A DNA stretch of 64,000 nt from NCBI RefSeq assembly GCF_020544465.1, contig NZ_CP066126.1:3782001-3846000 (forward strand). The letters run 5' to 3'. Shown in pieces: positions 30,620 through 39,642 of this stretch. This DNA is from Chromobacterium rhizoryzae. GTDB lineage: Bacteria > Pseudomonadota > Gammaproteobacteria > Burkholderiales > Chromobacteriaceae. The first letter of the stretch is position 1. Every line of letters begins with the position of its first letter. A program made the translations under genes and the position numbers. The notes beneath the pieces were generated by a model, which was not told the DNA's origin, searched no databases, and was given only the letters and a program-made list of their open reading frames with translations.

Positions 30620-32261
30620 ACACCCGCTCCTTGAAGGGTTCGATGCCGATGCGGCGCACGGTTTCGATGAAGCGCTCGCCCGGACCGCGTTGCTCCAGAT
30701 AGACGCTCATGATGGTGGTGAAGGCCTTGGGCACGTCGGCCTGGGCGAACGAGGGCCCGATCACCTTGCCTATGCTGGTGGCGCTGCCCTGGCTGCCGCC
30801 CAGCGTGATCTGGTACCACTCTTCCCCGTTTTTATCCACGCCCAGAATGCCGATATTGCCGATGTGATGGTGGCCGCAGGCATTCATGCAACCGGAGAAA
30901 TTGCAGTCGATGTCGCCGAGGTCGTAGAGATAGTCCATGTCCTCGAAGGTTTGCTGGATGGCCTCGGCCACCGGAATCGAGCGCGCGTTGGCCAGCGAGC
31001 AGAAGTCGCCGCCCGGACAGCAGATGATGTCGGTGAGCAGGCCGATATTGGGAGTGGCGAAGCCGTGCTGGCGCGCCAGCTGCCACAAGGCGTGCAAATC
31101 CTTTTCCGGCACGTCCGGCAACACCAGGTTCTGTTCATGGGCGACGCGCAGTTCGCCGAATCCGAAGCGCTCGGACAATTCCGCCGCCGCGTCCATCTGT
31201 TCCGCGCTGATGTCGCCGGGCGGCACGCCGGCGCGTTTCAGCGACAGCACGACCGAACGATAACCCGGCCGCTTGTGAGCGCGGGTATTGCGCTCCGCCC
31301 ACCGGGCGAAGCCCTTGTCTTCTTCCAGCCAGGTCCGCAGCTCGGGCGGATTGGCCGGCAGCGTCTGATACGGCGGATCGGTGAAAAAGCTGGCGTAGTG
31401 CGCGACGTCCTCGTCGCGCAGCGTGGCCGGACCGCCCTTGATATGCAGCCATTCGTCCTCCACCTTGGCGGCAAAGCCCTCCACCGTCATCGCCTTGACC
31501 AGGATCTTGATGCGCGCCTTGTATTTGTTGTCGCGGCGGCCGAAGCGGTTATAGACCCGCAGCACCGCGTCCAGATAGGTCAGCAGATGCGGGGTGGGCA
31601 GAAAATCCTTGACCACGTCGCCGACGATGGGCGTGCGCCCCAGTCCGCCGCCCACCATCACGCGGAAACCGACTTCGCCGGCCTCGTTGCGCACCACGTG
31701 CAGGCCGATGTCGTGCACGCGCGTGGCCGCGCGGTCTTCCACGCTGCCGGACACCGCGATCTTGAATTTGCGCGGCAGGAAGGTGAACTCGGGGTGCAGC
31801 GTGCTCCACTGACGGATGATCTCGCACCAGGGCCGCGGGTCCAGCAGCTCGTCGCCGGCCACGCCGGCGAAGGCGTCCGTGGTGGTGTTGCGCACGCAGT
31901 TGCCGGAAGTCTGGATCGCGTGCATTTCCACCGTGGACAGCTCTTCCAGGATATCCGGCACCCGCGCCAGCTCCGGCCAGTTGAACTGGATGTTCTGGCG
32001 GGTGGTGAAATGGCCGTAGCCCTTATCGTAGCGGCGGGCGATGTCGGCCAGCTTGCGCAGCTGGCCGCTGCGCAGATGGCCGTAGGGAATGGCGACGCGC
32101 AACATGGGCGCGTGGCGCTGCACGTACAGGCCGTTCATCAGCCGCAACGGGCGAAACTCGTCCTCGCTCAGTTCGCCGGCCAGATAGCGCCGGGTCTGAT
32201 CTCGAAACTGAACCACGCGCTCGCGCACGATGCGGTGATCGACTTCATCATATTGATACAT
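30603..32261 (-). CDS. cysI: Sulfite reductase, siroheme hemoprotein subunit
   Basis: 552 aa nitrite/sulfite reductase family. The [4Fe-4S]-siroheme cysteines are seen in ICCPGGDFC and in NFSGCMNACGHHHIG. Two ferredoxin-like repeats (FTTRQNIQFNW; VGGGLGRTPI). Reduces sulfite to sulfide with six electrons. The gene set (cysH adjacent, DUF934, no cysJ) suggests a ferredoxin or other electron donor rather than CysJ flavoprotein. 19 bp downstream of cysH. Confidence 0.9.
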   Translation of the reverse strand: MYQYDEVDHRIVRERVVQFRDQTRRYLAGELSEDEFRPLRLMNGLYVQRHAPMLRVAIPYGHLRSGQLRKLADIARRYDKGYGHFTTRQNIQFNWPELARVPDILEELSTVEMHAIQTSGNCVRNTTTDAFAGVAGDELLDPRPWCEIIRQWSTLHPEFTFLPRKFKIAVSGSVEDRAATRVHDIGLHVVRNEAGEVGFRVMVGGGLGRTPIVGDVVKDFLPTPHLLTYLDAVLRVYNRFGRRDNKYKARIKILVKAMTVEGFAAKVEDEWLHIKGGPATLRDEDVAHYASFFTDPPYQTLPANPPELRTWLEEDKGFARWAERNTRAHKRPGYRSVVLSLKRAGVPPGDISAEQMDAAAELSERFGFGELRVAHEQNLVLPDVPEKDLHALWQLARQHGFATPNIGLLTDIICCPGGDFCSLANARSIPVAEAIQQTFEDMDYLYDLGDIDCNFSGCMNACGHHHIGNIGILGVDKNGEEWYQITLGGSQGSATSIGKVIGPSFAQADVPKAFTTIMSVYLEQRGPGERFIETVRRIGIEPFKERVYAKHH

Positions 32262-32280
32262 GGTGCTCTTTCAGGCGGCG

Positions 32281-32985
32281 CTATGCCGGGCGTTTCAACG
32301 GGCTGGCCTTGACGTGCAGGCCGCATTCCTTGGAATCGGGGTTTTCCCACCACCAGCGGCCGGCGCGGACGTCCTCGCCCACCGAAATGGCCCGGGTACA
32401 GGGCGCGCAGCCGATGGAGGGGTAATGGCGGTCGTGCAGGGCGTTGTAGGGCACTTCGTGCGCGCGCAGATAGTCCCAGACCTCGCCCTCGCTCCAGTCC
32501 AGCAGCGGGCTGAACTTTTGCAGACCGTTGTCGGCGTCGTATTCGCTGACCTGCAGATCCTGGCGCGTCGGCGACTGTTCGCGCCGCAGCCCGGTGATCC
32601 AGGCGGACCGCCCGGCCAGCGCGCGCCTGAGCGGCTCCAGCTTGCGCAGCTGGCAACAGGACTTGCGCGCGTCCACGCTGCGGTAAAAGCCGTTGATGCC
32701 GTGGAGGGCCACATACTGCTCCACCGCGGCGGACTGCGGGAAATACACGGCGACGGGGTGGCTGGGATAACGCTCTTCCACCCGCTGCATCAGGTCGTAG
32801 GTTTCCGCCGGCAGGCGGCCGGTGTCCAGGCTGAAGGCCGCGATGCCCAGGCCCAGGCGGGCGATCAGATCGGTCAGCACCATGTCCTCGGCGCCATAGC
32901 TGTTGGCCAGCACGGCGTCCGGATGCTCGGCCGCGATCGTCCTGAGGCAGGCGACGGTGGCGTCCAGTTTTGCTTCCAGGCTCAT
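32281..32985 (-). CDS. cysH: Adenylyl-sulfate (APS/PAPS) reductase
   Basis: 234 aa from ATG 32985, with GGAG 6 bases upstream; a TTG one codon earlier is less likely. The cysteine sets KSCCQLRKLEPL and GCAPCTRAI (CC...CxxC) mark the iron-sulfur type that reduces APS, and ECGLH near the C-terminus carries the catalytic Cys. It generates sulfite from activated sulfate. First gene of the operon, divergent from cysB. Confidence 0.92.
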   Translation of the reverse strand: MSLEAKLDATVACLRTIAAEHPDAVLANSYGAEDMVLTDLIARLGLGIAAFSLDTGRLPAETYDLMQRVEERYPSHPVAVYFPQSAAVEQYVALHGINGFYRSVDARKSCCQLRKLEPLRRALAGRSAWITGLRREQSPTRQDLQVSEYDADNGLQKFSPLLDWSEGEVWDYLRAHEVPYNALHDRHYPSIGCAPCTRAISVGEDVRAGRWWWENPDSKECGLHVKASPLKRPA

Positions 32986-33097
32986 CAAAGGCTCCAGGCA
33001 GGAAATTTCATGACAATCCTACCCAAGCCGCTTATAAACCGAAAAGAATATTGTGTTAGTATTTAATTACTACAGGTTTTATAGAGGATGGCGTCGC

Positions 33098-34042
33098 ATG
33101 AAGCTGCAACAACTGCGTTACTTGGTCGAGGTGGCCAAGCAAGGGCTGAACGTCTCGGAGGCCGCGGAAAAGCTGCACACCTCGCAACCGGGCATTTCCA
33201 AGCAAATCCGGCTGCTGGAGGACGAGTTGGGCATCCAGGTTTTCATCCGCAACGGCAAGCGGGTGGTCTCGGTGTCCGAGCCGGGCAAGGAGGTGCTGCG
33301 CATTTCCGAGCGCATTCTGCGCGAAGCGCAGAATCTGAAACGGGTCGGCGACGAATTCTCCAAGGAGGCGGAAGGCGCGCTGACCATCGCCACCACGCAC
33401 ACTCAGGCGCGCTACGCGCTGCCGCCGGCCATCGCTGTGTTCGTTCGACGTTACCCCAAGGTGAGGCTGTCGATCAAGCAGGGCAGCCCCACCCAGATCT
33501 GCGAAATGGTGGTGTCCGGCGAAGCCGACCTCGCCATCGCCACCGAAGGCATCGCCTTGTATAAGGAATTGGCGATGCTGCCCTGCTATGAATGGAACCG
33601 CTCCATCGTGGTGCCGGAAGGGCACGAGCTGACCAAGCTGGATCGCCCGCTGACGCTGGCGGACATCGCCCGCTACCCCATCGTCACCTACGACTTCGCC
33701 TTCGCCGGCCGCTCCAAGATCAACAAGGCCTTCGCCGATCAGGGCCTGGCGCCCAATGTGGTGCTGACCGCGATAGACACCGACGTGATCAAGACCTATG
33801 TCAGCCTGGGGCTGGGCATAGGCATCATCGCCAGCATGGCCTACGAGCCGGAGCGCGATATCAATCTGCAGCTGCTGGACGCCGGCCATCTGTTCGAGCC
33901 GTCCACCACCAAGATCGGCATCCGCAAGGACGCCTATCTGCGCGGCTTCGCCTACACCTTCATCGAACTGTTCGCGCCCCATCTGCACCGGCGCGAAGTC
34001 GAAGCCGCGCTGCTGGCGCGCGACCCGGACAGCGAGGATTGA
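33098..34042 (+). CDS. cysB: CysB-type LysR transcriptional activator
   Basis: 314 aa from ATG 33098 (MKLQQLRYLVEVAKQG). N-terminal LysR winged HTH (LNVSEAAEKLHTSQPGISKQIRLLEDELG) and a substrate-binding domain with TTHTQARYALP and FDFAFAGRS-like pattern, typical of CysB, which senses N-acetylserine/thiosulfate. Divergent from cysH-cysI across 112 bp, so it very likely activates that operon. The intergenic sequence is AT-rich (around 33,020-33,085), as CysB sites usually are, but I did not define a site. Confidence 0.93.
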   Translation: MKLQQLRYLVEVAKQGLNVSEAAEKLHTSQPGISKQIRLLEDELGIQVFIRNGKRVVSVSEPGKEVLRISERILREAQNLKRVGDEFSKEAEGALTIATTHTQARYALPPAIAVFVRRYPKVRLSIKQGSPTQICEMVVSGEADLAIATEGIALYKELAMLPCYEWNRSIVVPEGHELTKLDRPLTLADIARYPIVTYDFAFAGRSKINKAFADQGLAPNVVLTAIDTDVIKTYVSLGLGIGIIASMAYEPERDINLQLLDAGHLFEPSTTKIGIRKDAYLRGFAYTFIELFAPHLHRREVEAALLARDPDSED

Positions 34043-34064
34043 GCCGCTTCCGGCCAGGCAAAAC

Positions 34065-34090
34065 AAAACGCCCCAATATCGGGGCGTTTT
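34065..34090. terminator. Bidirectional terminator between cysB and the SDR gene
   Basis: AAAACGCCCC/GGGGCGTTTT stem with loop AATATC between the converging cysB (+) and SDR (-) genes; usable in both directions. Confidence 0.9.
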
Positions 34091-34109
34091 CGCGTACAGG
34101 AGCGCCGGA

Positions 34110-34850
34110 TCAGAGCGTCAGGCCGCCTGTCACCTCGATGGCCGCGCCGTTGATGTAGCTGGCCTCGTCGGACGCCAGGAAGGCGTAGACGTTGGCGATC
34201 TCTGTCGGGTCGGCCATGCGCCGCATCGGCACCTTGTCTTCCATCGCCTGGATCACTTTTTCCGGCATCGATTGCAGGATGGGAGTGGCGACAAAGCCCG
34301 GACACACCGCATTGGCGCGGATGCCCTTCTTGCCGAGCTCCTTCGCCCAGGTCTTGACGAAGCCGATGACGCCGAACTTGGACGCCGCGTAGTTGGTCTG
34401 GCCGAAGTTGCCGTAGACGCCCACCACCGAGGACGCGTTCAGGATCACGCCGCCGCCCTGCTCCACCATGGTGTCGATCACCGCGCGGGCACAGTTGTAA
34501 ACGCCTTTCAGATTGATGTCGATCACCTTGTCGAACTGGTCTTCGGTCATTTTCATCAACTGGGCGTCCATGACGATGCCGGCGTTGTTGACCAGCACGT
34601 CGATGCGGCCGCGGCGGTTTTTCAGGTCGGCGACCATGTCGGCGATCTGGCCCTTATTGGTCACGTCCACCTTATAGCCTATGGCTTCGCCGCCGGCCTG
34701 CTGCAACTCCTCGACCACCGCGTTGACCGCGTCCAGATTGAGGTCGCAAACGGCGACGACTGCGCCTTCTTTTACGAATTTCTCGGCGGTCGCCTTGCCG
34801 ATGCCGCTGGCGGCGCCGGTGATGATGGAGACTTTACCTTTCAAGCGCAT
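34110..34850 (-). CDS. Short-chain dehydrogenase/reductase (FabG/acetoacetyl-CoA reductase-like)
   Basis: 246 aa. Rossmann nucleotide loop TGAASGIG, NNAG, catalytic Ser in NASSVVG, and Tyr-Lys in YAASK; Asp in the DLN after beta-2 (VAVCDLN) suggests a preference for NAD(H). Closest in pattern to FabG-like 3-oxoacyl reductases or acetoacetyl-CoA reductases; the true substrate cannot be read. Monocistronic: terminator downstream and a structured terminator upstream. Confidence 0.82.
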   Translation of the reverse strand: MRLKGKVSIITGAASGIGKATAEKFVKEGAVVAVCDLNLDAVNAVVEELQQAGGEAIGYKVDVTNKGQIADMVADLKNRRGRIDVLVNNAGIVMDAQLMKMTEDQFDKVIDINLKGVYNCARAVIDTMVEQGGGVILNASSVVGVYGNFGQTNYAASKFGVIGFVKTWAKELGKKGIRANAVCPGFVATPILQSMPEKVIQAMEDKVPMRRMADPTEIANVYAFLASDEASYINGAAIEVTGGLTL

Positions 34851-34966
34851 GGATTTTCCTTACTGACTTTGTAGATGACAGGCAATCCGCCCGGAGGCCG
34901 GACTTACAACTCCACCATCGACCACCTATGGCCAAACACCTGTTTTTATTGGTTATTTTATAAAGC

Positions 34967-35046
34967 AAAAAAGAAAAGCGGGAGTTTGTGCGCTGCAGCC
35001 ATTGCAGCGCACAAGACGCACTGCAATATAGCGCACTGACTCCCGC
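34967..35046 (-). terminator. Large branched terminator of the ABC-F gene
   Basis: Read on the minus strand, an 8-bp outer stem (GCGGGAGT/ACTCCCGC, 35046-35039 with 34985-34978) encloses a perfect 12-bp hairpin (35014-35003/34997-34986, loop 5) plus about 24 further bases, followed directly by TTTTCTTTTTT. This is a Rho-independent terminator with an unusually large structured body, 59 bp past the ABC-F stop. The repeated GCGCACTG/ACGCACTG units in it might instead mark a protein-binding site or the 3' end of a small RNA. Confidence 0.7.
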
Positions 35047-35104
35047 CGGTAAAGCAACTGCTCTACAGGTCAGTTACCGCGTGTAACCGACCAAGAGCCG
35101 AGGC

Positions 35105-36736
35105 TTACTCCAGGCCCTTACTGGCCAGATAGTCTTCGTAGTTGCCGGTGTAGTAGTCGTAACCGCCCTTGCCGTCCAGTTCCAGCACGTGCGTCGCCAG
35201 CGAGCTGACGAACTGACGATCGTGGGAAACGAAGACCAGGGTGCCCTTGTACTTCTCCAGCGCCATGTTCAGGGACTCGATCGATTCCATATCCATATGG
35301 TTGGTCGGTTCGTCCATGATCATCACATTGGGCTTTTGCAGAATCAGCTTGCCGTACAGCATGCGTCCCTTCTCGCCGCCGGACAGCACGCGCACCGGCT
35401 TGCCCACTTCGTCGCCGCCGAACAACAGACGGCCCAGCGTGCCGCGGATCACCTGCTCGTCGTCGCCTTCCTGGCCCCATTCGCGCATCCATTCGGTCAG
35501 CGTCATATCGCTGTCGAAATCGGCTTCATGGTCCTGGGCGAAATAGCCGACCTGGGCTTTTTCCGCCCATTTGATCGAACCGCGGTCGGCGCTCAGGCCT
35601 TCGGCGAACGGCGCGTTGAAGGCGCCGGCCAGCAGCTTGACCAGCGAGGTCTTGCCCGCGCCGTTGGGGCCGATGACGGCCAGACGGGCGCCGGCTTCCA
35701 GGATCAGGCTCAGATCCTTGAACAGCACCTTGGCGTCGTAAGCCTTGTTCAGGTGATCCACCTCCACCGCCTGACGGTGCAGCTTGAACTTGTCGTCCAT
35801 TTCAAAACGGATGAACGGGTTCTGACGGCTGGATGGCTTCACTTCCACCATTTCGGACTTCAGCTTGTCCACCTGCTTCAGTCGGCTGGTCGCCTGACGC
35901 GCCTTGGATTTGTTGGCGGAGAAGCGGGCCACGAACTCCTGCAGTTCCTGGATGCGCTCCTTGGCCTTGCTGTTGGACGACAGCTGACGCTCCCTTGCCT
36001 GAGCCGACGCGATCATATAGTCGTCGTAGTTGCCCGGGTAGATGCGGATGGTGTTGTAGTCCAAGTCCGCCATATGGGTGCACACCGAGTTCAGGAAGTG
36101 ACGGTCGTGCGAAATGATGATCATGGTGGCGTTGCGCTCGTTGAGCACGTGTTCCAGCCAGCGGATGGTGTTGATGTCCAGGTTGTTGGTCGGTTCGTCC
36201 AGCAACAGGATGTCCGGATTGGAGAACAGGGCTTGCGCCAGCAAGACGCGCAGCTTCCAGCCCGGCGCCACTTCGCTCATCGGGCCGGCGTGCTGTTCCA
36301 CCGGAATGCCCACGCCCATCAGCAGCTCGCCCGCGCGCGCCTCGGCGGTGTAGCCGTCGTATTCGGCGAACTTGGCTTCCAGTTCGGCCGCGTGCATATA
36401 GTCGTCTTCGCTGGCCTCCGGGTTGGCGTAGATGGCGTCGCGTTCGCTCATCGCAGCCCACATCTCGGTGTGGCCCATCATCACCACGTCGATGACGCGC
36501 TGATCTTCATAGGCGAACTGATCCTGACGCAGCTTACCCAGGCGCAGACCGTTCTCGATGGCCACCTCGCCGCTGGTCTGCTCCAGGTCGCCACCCAGAA
36601 TCTTCATAAAAGTGGATTTGCCGGAACCGTTGGCGCCGATCAGGCCGTAACGGTTGCCTTCGCCAAATTTGACGGAAACCTTTTCGAACAAAGGTTTGAC
36701 GCCAAACTGCATGGTAATGTTGCTTGTGGTAATCAC
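35105..36736 (-). CDS. ybiT: ABC-F family ATPase (YbiT type)
   Basis: 543 aa from GTG 36736 (ITTSNITMQFG follows), with AAGGA 9 bases upstream. Two ABC domains in one chain with Walker A motifs (GANGSGKST; GPNGAGKTS), signature motifs SEVAPGWKL-like and LSGGEKGRM, and Walker B ILLLDEPTNNLD and VMIMDEPTNHMD. No membrane domain: ABC-F proteins act on the ribosome. Closest to YbiT, a translation factor of the ABC-F group with unclear substrate. The linker around 250-320 (basic, KSKARQATSRL) is typical. Ends at the branched terminator. Confidence 0.88.
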   Translation of the reverse strand: MITTSNITMQFGVKPLFEKVSVKFGEGNRYGLIGANGSGKSTFMKILGGDLEQTSGEVAIENGLRLGKLRQDQFAYEDQRVIDVVMMGHTEMWAAMSERDAIYANPEASEDDYMHAAELEAKFAEYDGYTAEARAGELLMGVGIPVEQHAGPMSEVAPGWKLRVLLAQALFSNPDILLLDEPTNNLDINTIRWLEHVLNERNATMIIISHDRHFLNSVCTHMADLDYNTIRIYPGNYDDYMIASAQARERQLSSNSKAKERIQELQEFVARFSANKSKARQATSRLKQVDKLKSEMVEVKPSSRQNPFIRFEMDDKFKLHRQAVEVDHLNKAYDAKVLFKDLSLILEAGARLAVIGPNGAGKTSLVKLLAGAFNAPFAEGLSADRGSIKWAEKAQVGYFAQDHEADFDSDMTLTEWMREWGQEGDDEQVIRGTLGRLLFGGDEVGKPVRVLSGGEKGRMLYGKLILQKPNVMIMDEPTNHMDMESIESLNMALEKYKGTLVFVSHDRQFVSSLATHVLELDGKGGYDYYTGNYEDYLASKGLE

Positions 36737-36911
36737 GCTTAGGGATCCTTCAGCCAAATAGCCGTAAGTATCGGAAAAACGTGGGATTCTAGCACAGTGC
36801 CGGCGTTTTCCCGAGCCGTCCGTCACGGAAACGCCGCCTACCTTTTGCCAGCATCTGGAATTCCGCTACAATCGTAAGCCTTGTTTTCTATTCCCTGAGA
36901 TAGGCTGAACT

Positions 36912-37787
36912 ATGCTTACCGGCAGCTTGGTCGCCCTGGTCACCCCGATGTCCGCAGACGGCTCGGTGGACTACGAGGCACTGCGACGACTCGTCGATTT
37001 CCATATTGAGAATGGCACCGACGGCATTGTCGCGGTTGGCACCACGGGCGAATCCGCCACATTGAACGTGACCGAGCATATCGCCGTGGTCAAAGCGGTT
37101 GTCGAATACGCTGAAGGCCGCGTCAAAGTCGTCGCCGGCGCCGGCGGCAACTCCACGGCCGAAGCGATCGAGCTGAGCCACCTGTCCCAGGAGGTTGGCG
37201 CCGATTACGTGCTGTCCGTCGTGCCTTATTACAACAAGCCCACTCAGGAAGGTCTGTACCAGCATTTCAAAGCAATCGCCGACGCCAGCAAGCTGCCGGT
37301 CATTCTTTATAATGTGCCCGGCCGCACCGTTGCCGACATGAGCAACGACACCGCGCTGCGCCTGGCCGCCCACCCCAACATCGTCGGCCTGAAAGACGCC
37401 ACCGGCGACATCGGCCGCGCCTGCGATCTGGTCATGCGCGTTCCGGACGGCTTCACCCTTTATTCCGGCGATGACGCCACCGGCATGGCCTTCATGCTGT
37501 GCGGCGGCCACGGCGTGATCTCGGTCACCGCCAACATCGCCCCCAAATCCATGAGCGAGCTGTGCAAAGCCGCCACCAGCGGCAACGCCAAGCTGGCTCG
37601 CGAGATCAACGACAAGCTGCAAGGCCTGCACAAGCAGCTGTTTATCGAACCCAACCCGATTCCGGCCAAGTGGGCGCTGACGCGGATGAACCGGATTCCC
37701 TCCGGCATCCGCCTGCCGCTGACTCCGCTCTCCCCCGACGCGCAAGCGGCCGTGGAAGCGGCGATGAAACAAGCCGACGTCCTTTAA
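36912..37787 (+). CDS. dapA: 4-hydroxy-tetrahydrodipicolinate synthase
   Basis: 291 aa. TIM barrel with GTTGESATL (pyruvate and aspartate semialdehyde binding), the tyrosine in VVPYYNKP, and the Schiff-base lysine in GLKDATGD. Condenses pyruvate with aspartate semialdehyde in lysine and peptidoglycan synthesis. Followed 31 bp on by bamC, an association known across proteobacteria. Confidence 0.96.
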   Translation: MLTGSLVALVTPMSADGSVDYEALRRLVDFHIENGTDGIVAVGTTGESATLNVTEHIAVVKAVVEYAEGRVKVVAGAGGNSTAEAIELSHLSQEVGADYVLSVVPYYNKPTQEGLYQHFKAIADASKLPVILYNVPGRTVADMSNDTALRLAAHPNIVGLKDATGDIGRACDLVMRVPDGFTLYSGDDATGMAFMLCGGHGVISVTANIAPKSMSELCKAATSGNAKLAREINDKLQGLHKQLFIEPNPIPAKWALTRMNRIPSGIRLPLTPLSPDAQAAVEAAMKQADVL

Positions 37788-37818
37788 CCCTTCCCCTGCC
37801 GAAACGATGGGAGACCGC

Positions 37819-38946
37819 ATGAAACGAACCGCGCCCGCCGCGATTCTGCTGGCAACTGGCATTATCGCCGGTTGCAGCTCGCAACAGCCGCTGACCAAAA
37901 AGCTGGACTACCAGTCCGACAAGCCCAAAACCGTCAACACTCTGGAAGTGCCGCCGGATCTGACCGCGCCGCAAGTCCAGAACAAATACACCATCCCAGG
38001 CGCCGCCAGCGCCGCCGCCCAGGGCGCCAAGACCGACGCGCCGGCGCAACAGCCGGCGGCCGGCAGCTCGGTCGCGCTGAACCAGCTGGACAACGTCAAG
38101 ATGGAACGCGCCGGCACCCAGCGCTGGCTGGTTGTATCCGGCAAGAGCCCGGAACAGCTGTGGCCCGCGCTGAAAGCCTTCTGGCAGGACAACGGCTTCG
38201 TGATCAAGAGCGAAGACCCGGCCGTGGGCGTGATGGAAACGGATTGGGCGGAAAACCGCGCCAAACTGCCCAACGACGGCCTGCGCAAGCTGCTGGAAAC
38301 CGTCGGCCTCGGCAGCGTCTACTCCACCGGCGAGCGCGACAAGTTCCGCATTCGTCTGGAAAAGACCGCCAACGGCACGGAAGTTTACTTCTCCCACCGC
38401 GGCATGGAAGAAGTCTATGCCGACACCACCAAGACCAATACCATCTGGCAGCCACGCGCCACCGACCCGGGCCTGGAAGCCGAGTTGCTGGGCCGCTTCA
38501 TGATGAATCTGGGCATGGCGGAAGATAAAGCCCGCGAACAGGTCAAGCAGACGCTGAGCGCGCCGGCCAAGCCGCAAACCCCCATCGTAGACGGCCAGTT
38601 GCTGCTCAGCGACGAGTTCGACCGCGCTTGGCGCCGCGTCGGCCTGGCGCTGGACCGCGTCGGCCTGGTGGTCAGCGACCGCGACCGTTCCCAGGGCGTT
38701 TACTTCGTCAAACCGGCCAAGAGCGAAACCGACAAGAACGAGTCCAGCGGCTTCTGGTCCGGCCTCGCCTTCTGGAAGAGCGACGACGGCAAATCCGCCA
38801 AACCCACGGAGCAGGAATACCGCGTGCAGATCAAGGAAACCGCGCCCGGCTCCAGCACGGTGTCCATCCAGGACAAACAAGGCAAGCCGCTGTCGGACGC
38901 CTTCAGCAAGGCCGCGCTGTCCAAGCTGCAAACCGAGCTGCAATAA
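37819..38946 (+). CDS. bamC: Outer membrane assembly lipoprotein BamC
   Basis: 375 aa from ATG 37819, GGGAG upstream. Lipoprotein signal with the lipobox IAGC (Cys16), then an unstructured stretch beginning SSQQPLTKKLDYQSDKP, which in BamC binds BamD, and two helix-grip domains (AGTQRWLVV; LLLSDEFDRAWRRVGLALDRVGL). Part of the BAM complex that inserts beta-barrel proteins. Operon with dapA, terminated by a hairpin directly after. Confidence 0.9.
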   Translation: MKRTAPAAILLATGIIAGCSSQQPLTKKLDYQSDKPKTVNTLEVPPDLTAPQVQNKYTIPGAASAAAQGAKTDAPAQQPAAGSSVALNQLDNVKMERAGTQRWLVVSGKSPEQLWPALKAFWQDNGFVIKSEDPAVGVMETDWAENRAKLPNDGLRKLLETVGLGSVYSTGERDKFRIRLEKTANGTEVYFSHRGMEEVYADTTKTNTIWQPRATDPGLEAELLGRFMMNLGMAEDKAREQVKQTLSAPAKPQTPIVDGQLLLSDEFDRAWRRVGLALDRVGLVVSDRDRSQGVYFVKPAKSETDKNESSGFWSGLAFWKSDDGKSAKPTEQEYRVQIKETAPGSSTVSIQDKQGKPLSDAFSKAALSKLQTELQ

Positions 38947-38975
38947 AACGCGAAATCAACGCGTCCCAAAAGATA

Positions 38976-39000
38976 AAGCCCGCTGTCGCGGGCTTTTCTT
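38976..39000 (+). terminator. Intrinsic terminator of dapA-bamC
   Basis: Stem AAGCCCGC/GCGGGCTT with loop TGTC followed by TTCTTTG, 30 bp past the bamC stop. Confidence 0.88.
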
Positions 39001-39135
39001 TGCGCCTTGTTTTCCCAATGGCCGGTCAATGAATCCGGCCATCCGTTATCAGGCGATAATGTAACGCTTTGTAGCGAACAGACAATTGTGTTGTTTTCAT
39101 GTTGCAACACCCCTTGTTCCATTTGCTACAGATAC

Positions 39136-39163
39136 AAAAAAACCGGCCATAGCCGGTTTTTTT
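39136..39163 (-). terminator. Terminator of the small lipoprotein gene
   Basis: 12-bp stem (A7CCGGC with GCCGGT7, loop CATA). The T-run on each side makes it work in both directions. It lies 16 bp past the lipoprotein stop. Confidence 0.9.
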
Positions 39164-39178
39164 GTCGCAGGCCAAGAA

Positions 39179-39382
39179 TTACTTGGCAGCGGAAGCCTCA
39201 GCAGCCGGAGCGGAAGCAGCAGCCGGAGCGGAAGCTTCAGCAGCCGGAGCGGATGCCGGAGCGGCAGCCGGAGCGGATGCTTCAACAGCAGGAGCGGAAG
39301 CTTCAGCCGGAGCTTCAGCTTTCTTACCGCAAGCGGACAGGGCTACAGCCAGCAGGGCAGCAACGAGGAGCGACTGTTTCAT
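39179..39382 (-). CDS. Tiny Ala/Pro/Glu-rich lipoprotein
   Basis: 67 aa. Signal peptide with lipobox LSAC (Cys18), KK then a low-complexity mature part made of repeated EASAPA/AEASAPAAA units, about 48 residues. It has no domain. Small lipoproteins of this composition occur in Neisseriales and are probably outer-membrane anchored; the function is unknown. The DNA repeats of GGAGCGG-type units match the peptide repeat and may vary in number between strains. ATG 39382 has AAAGG 10 bases upstream; an overlapping upstream ATG is closed by a stop after three codons. A bidirectional terminator follows. Confidence 0.75.
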   Translation of the reverse strand: MKQSLLVAALLAVALSACGKKAEAPAEASAPAVEASAPAAAPASAPAAEASAPAAASAPAAEASAAK

Positions 39383-39642
39383 TTTTTCATTACCTTTGAG
39401 GATAAGTTGAACAAGACGTCAGTTATCGCACGGTCTTCGAAATAAGCCGGGCGACTGAAAATCCATCAGTGCGCAAATTGTATCACGAAAAAAAAGGCTG
39501 TATAGGGGGCAAAATTCCAAAAAAACACCTTTGCCCATAATCCTCTTCCGCAAAGCAGCATAGCCACAAAAACGGGCGTTTACCCCTGTCGTTGAGGCCA
39601 GAATTTGTCGATATCACTTGCGCATCCGAACAATTTCTGTGG

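Noticed and set aside
39179..39340. Regular short repeats looking like a tandem or CRISPR-type array
   Set aside because: They are codon repeats within a lipoprotein gene with a signal peptide; there are no unique spacers.
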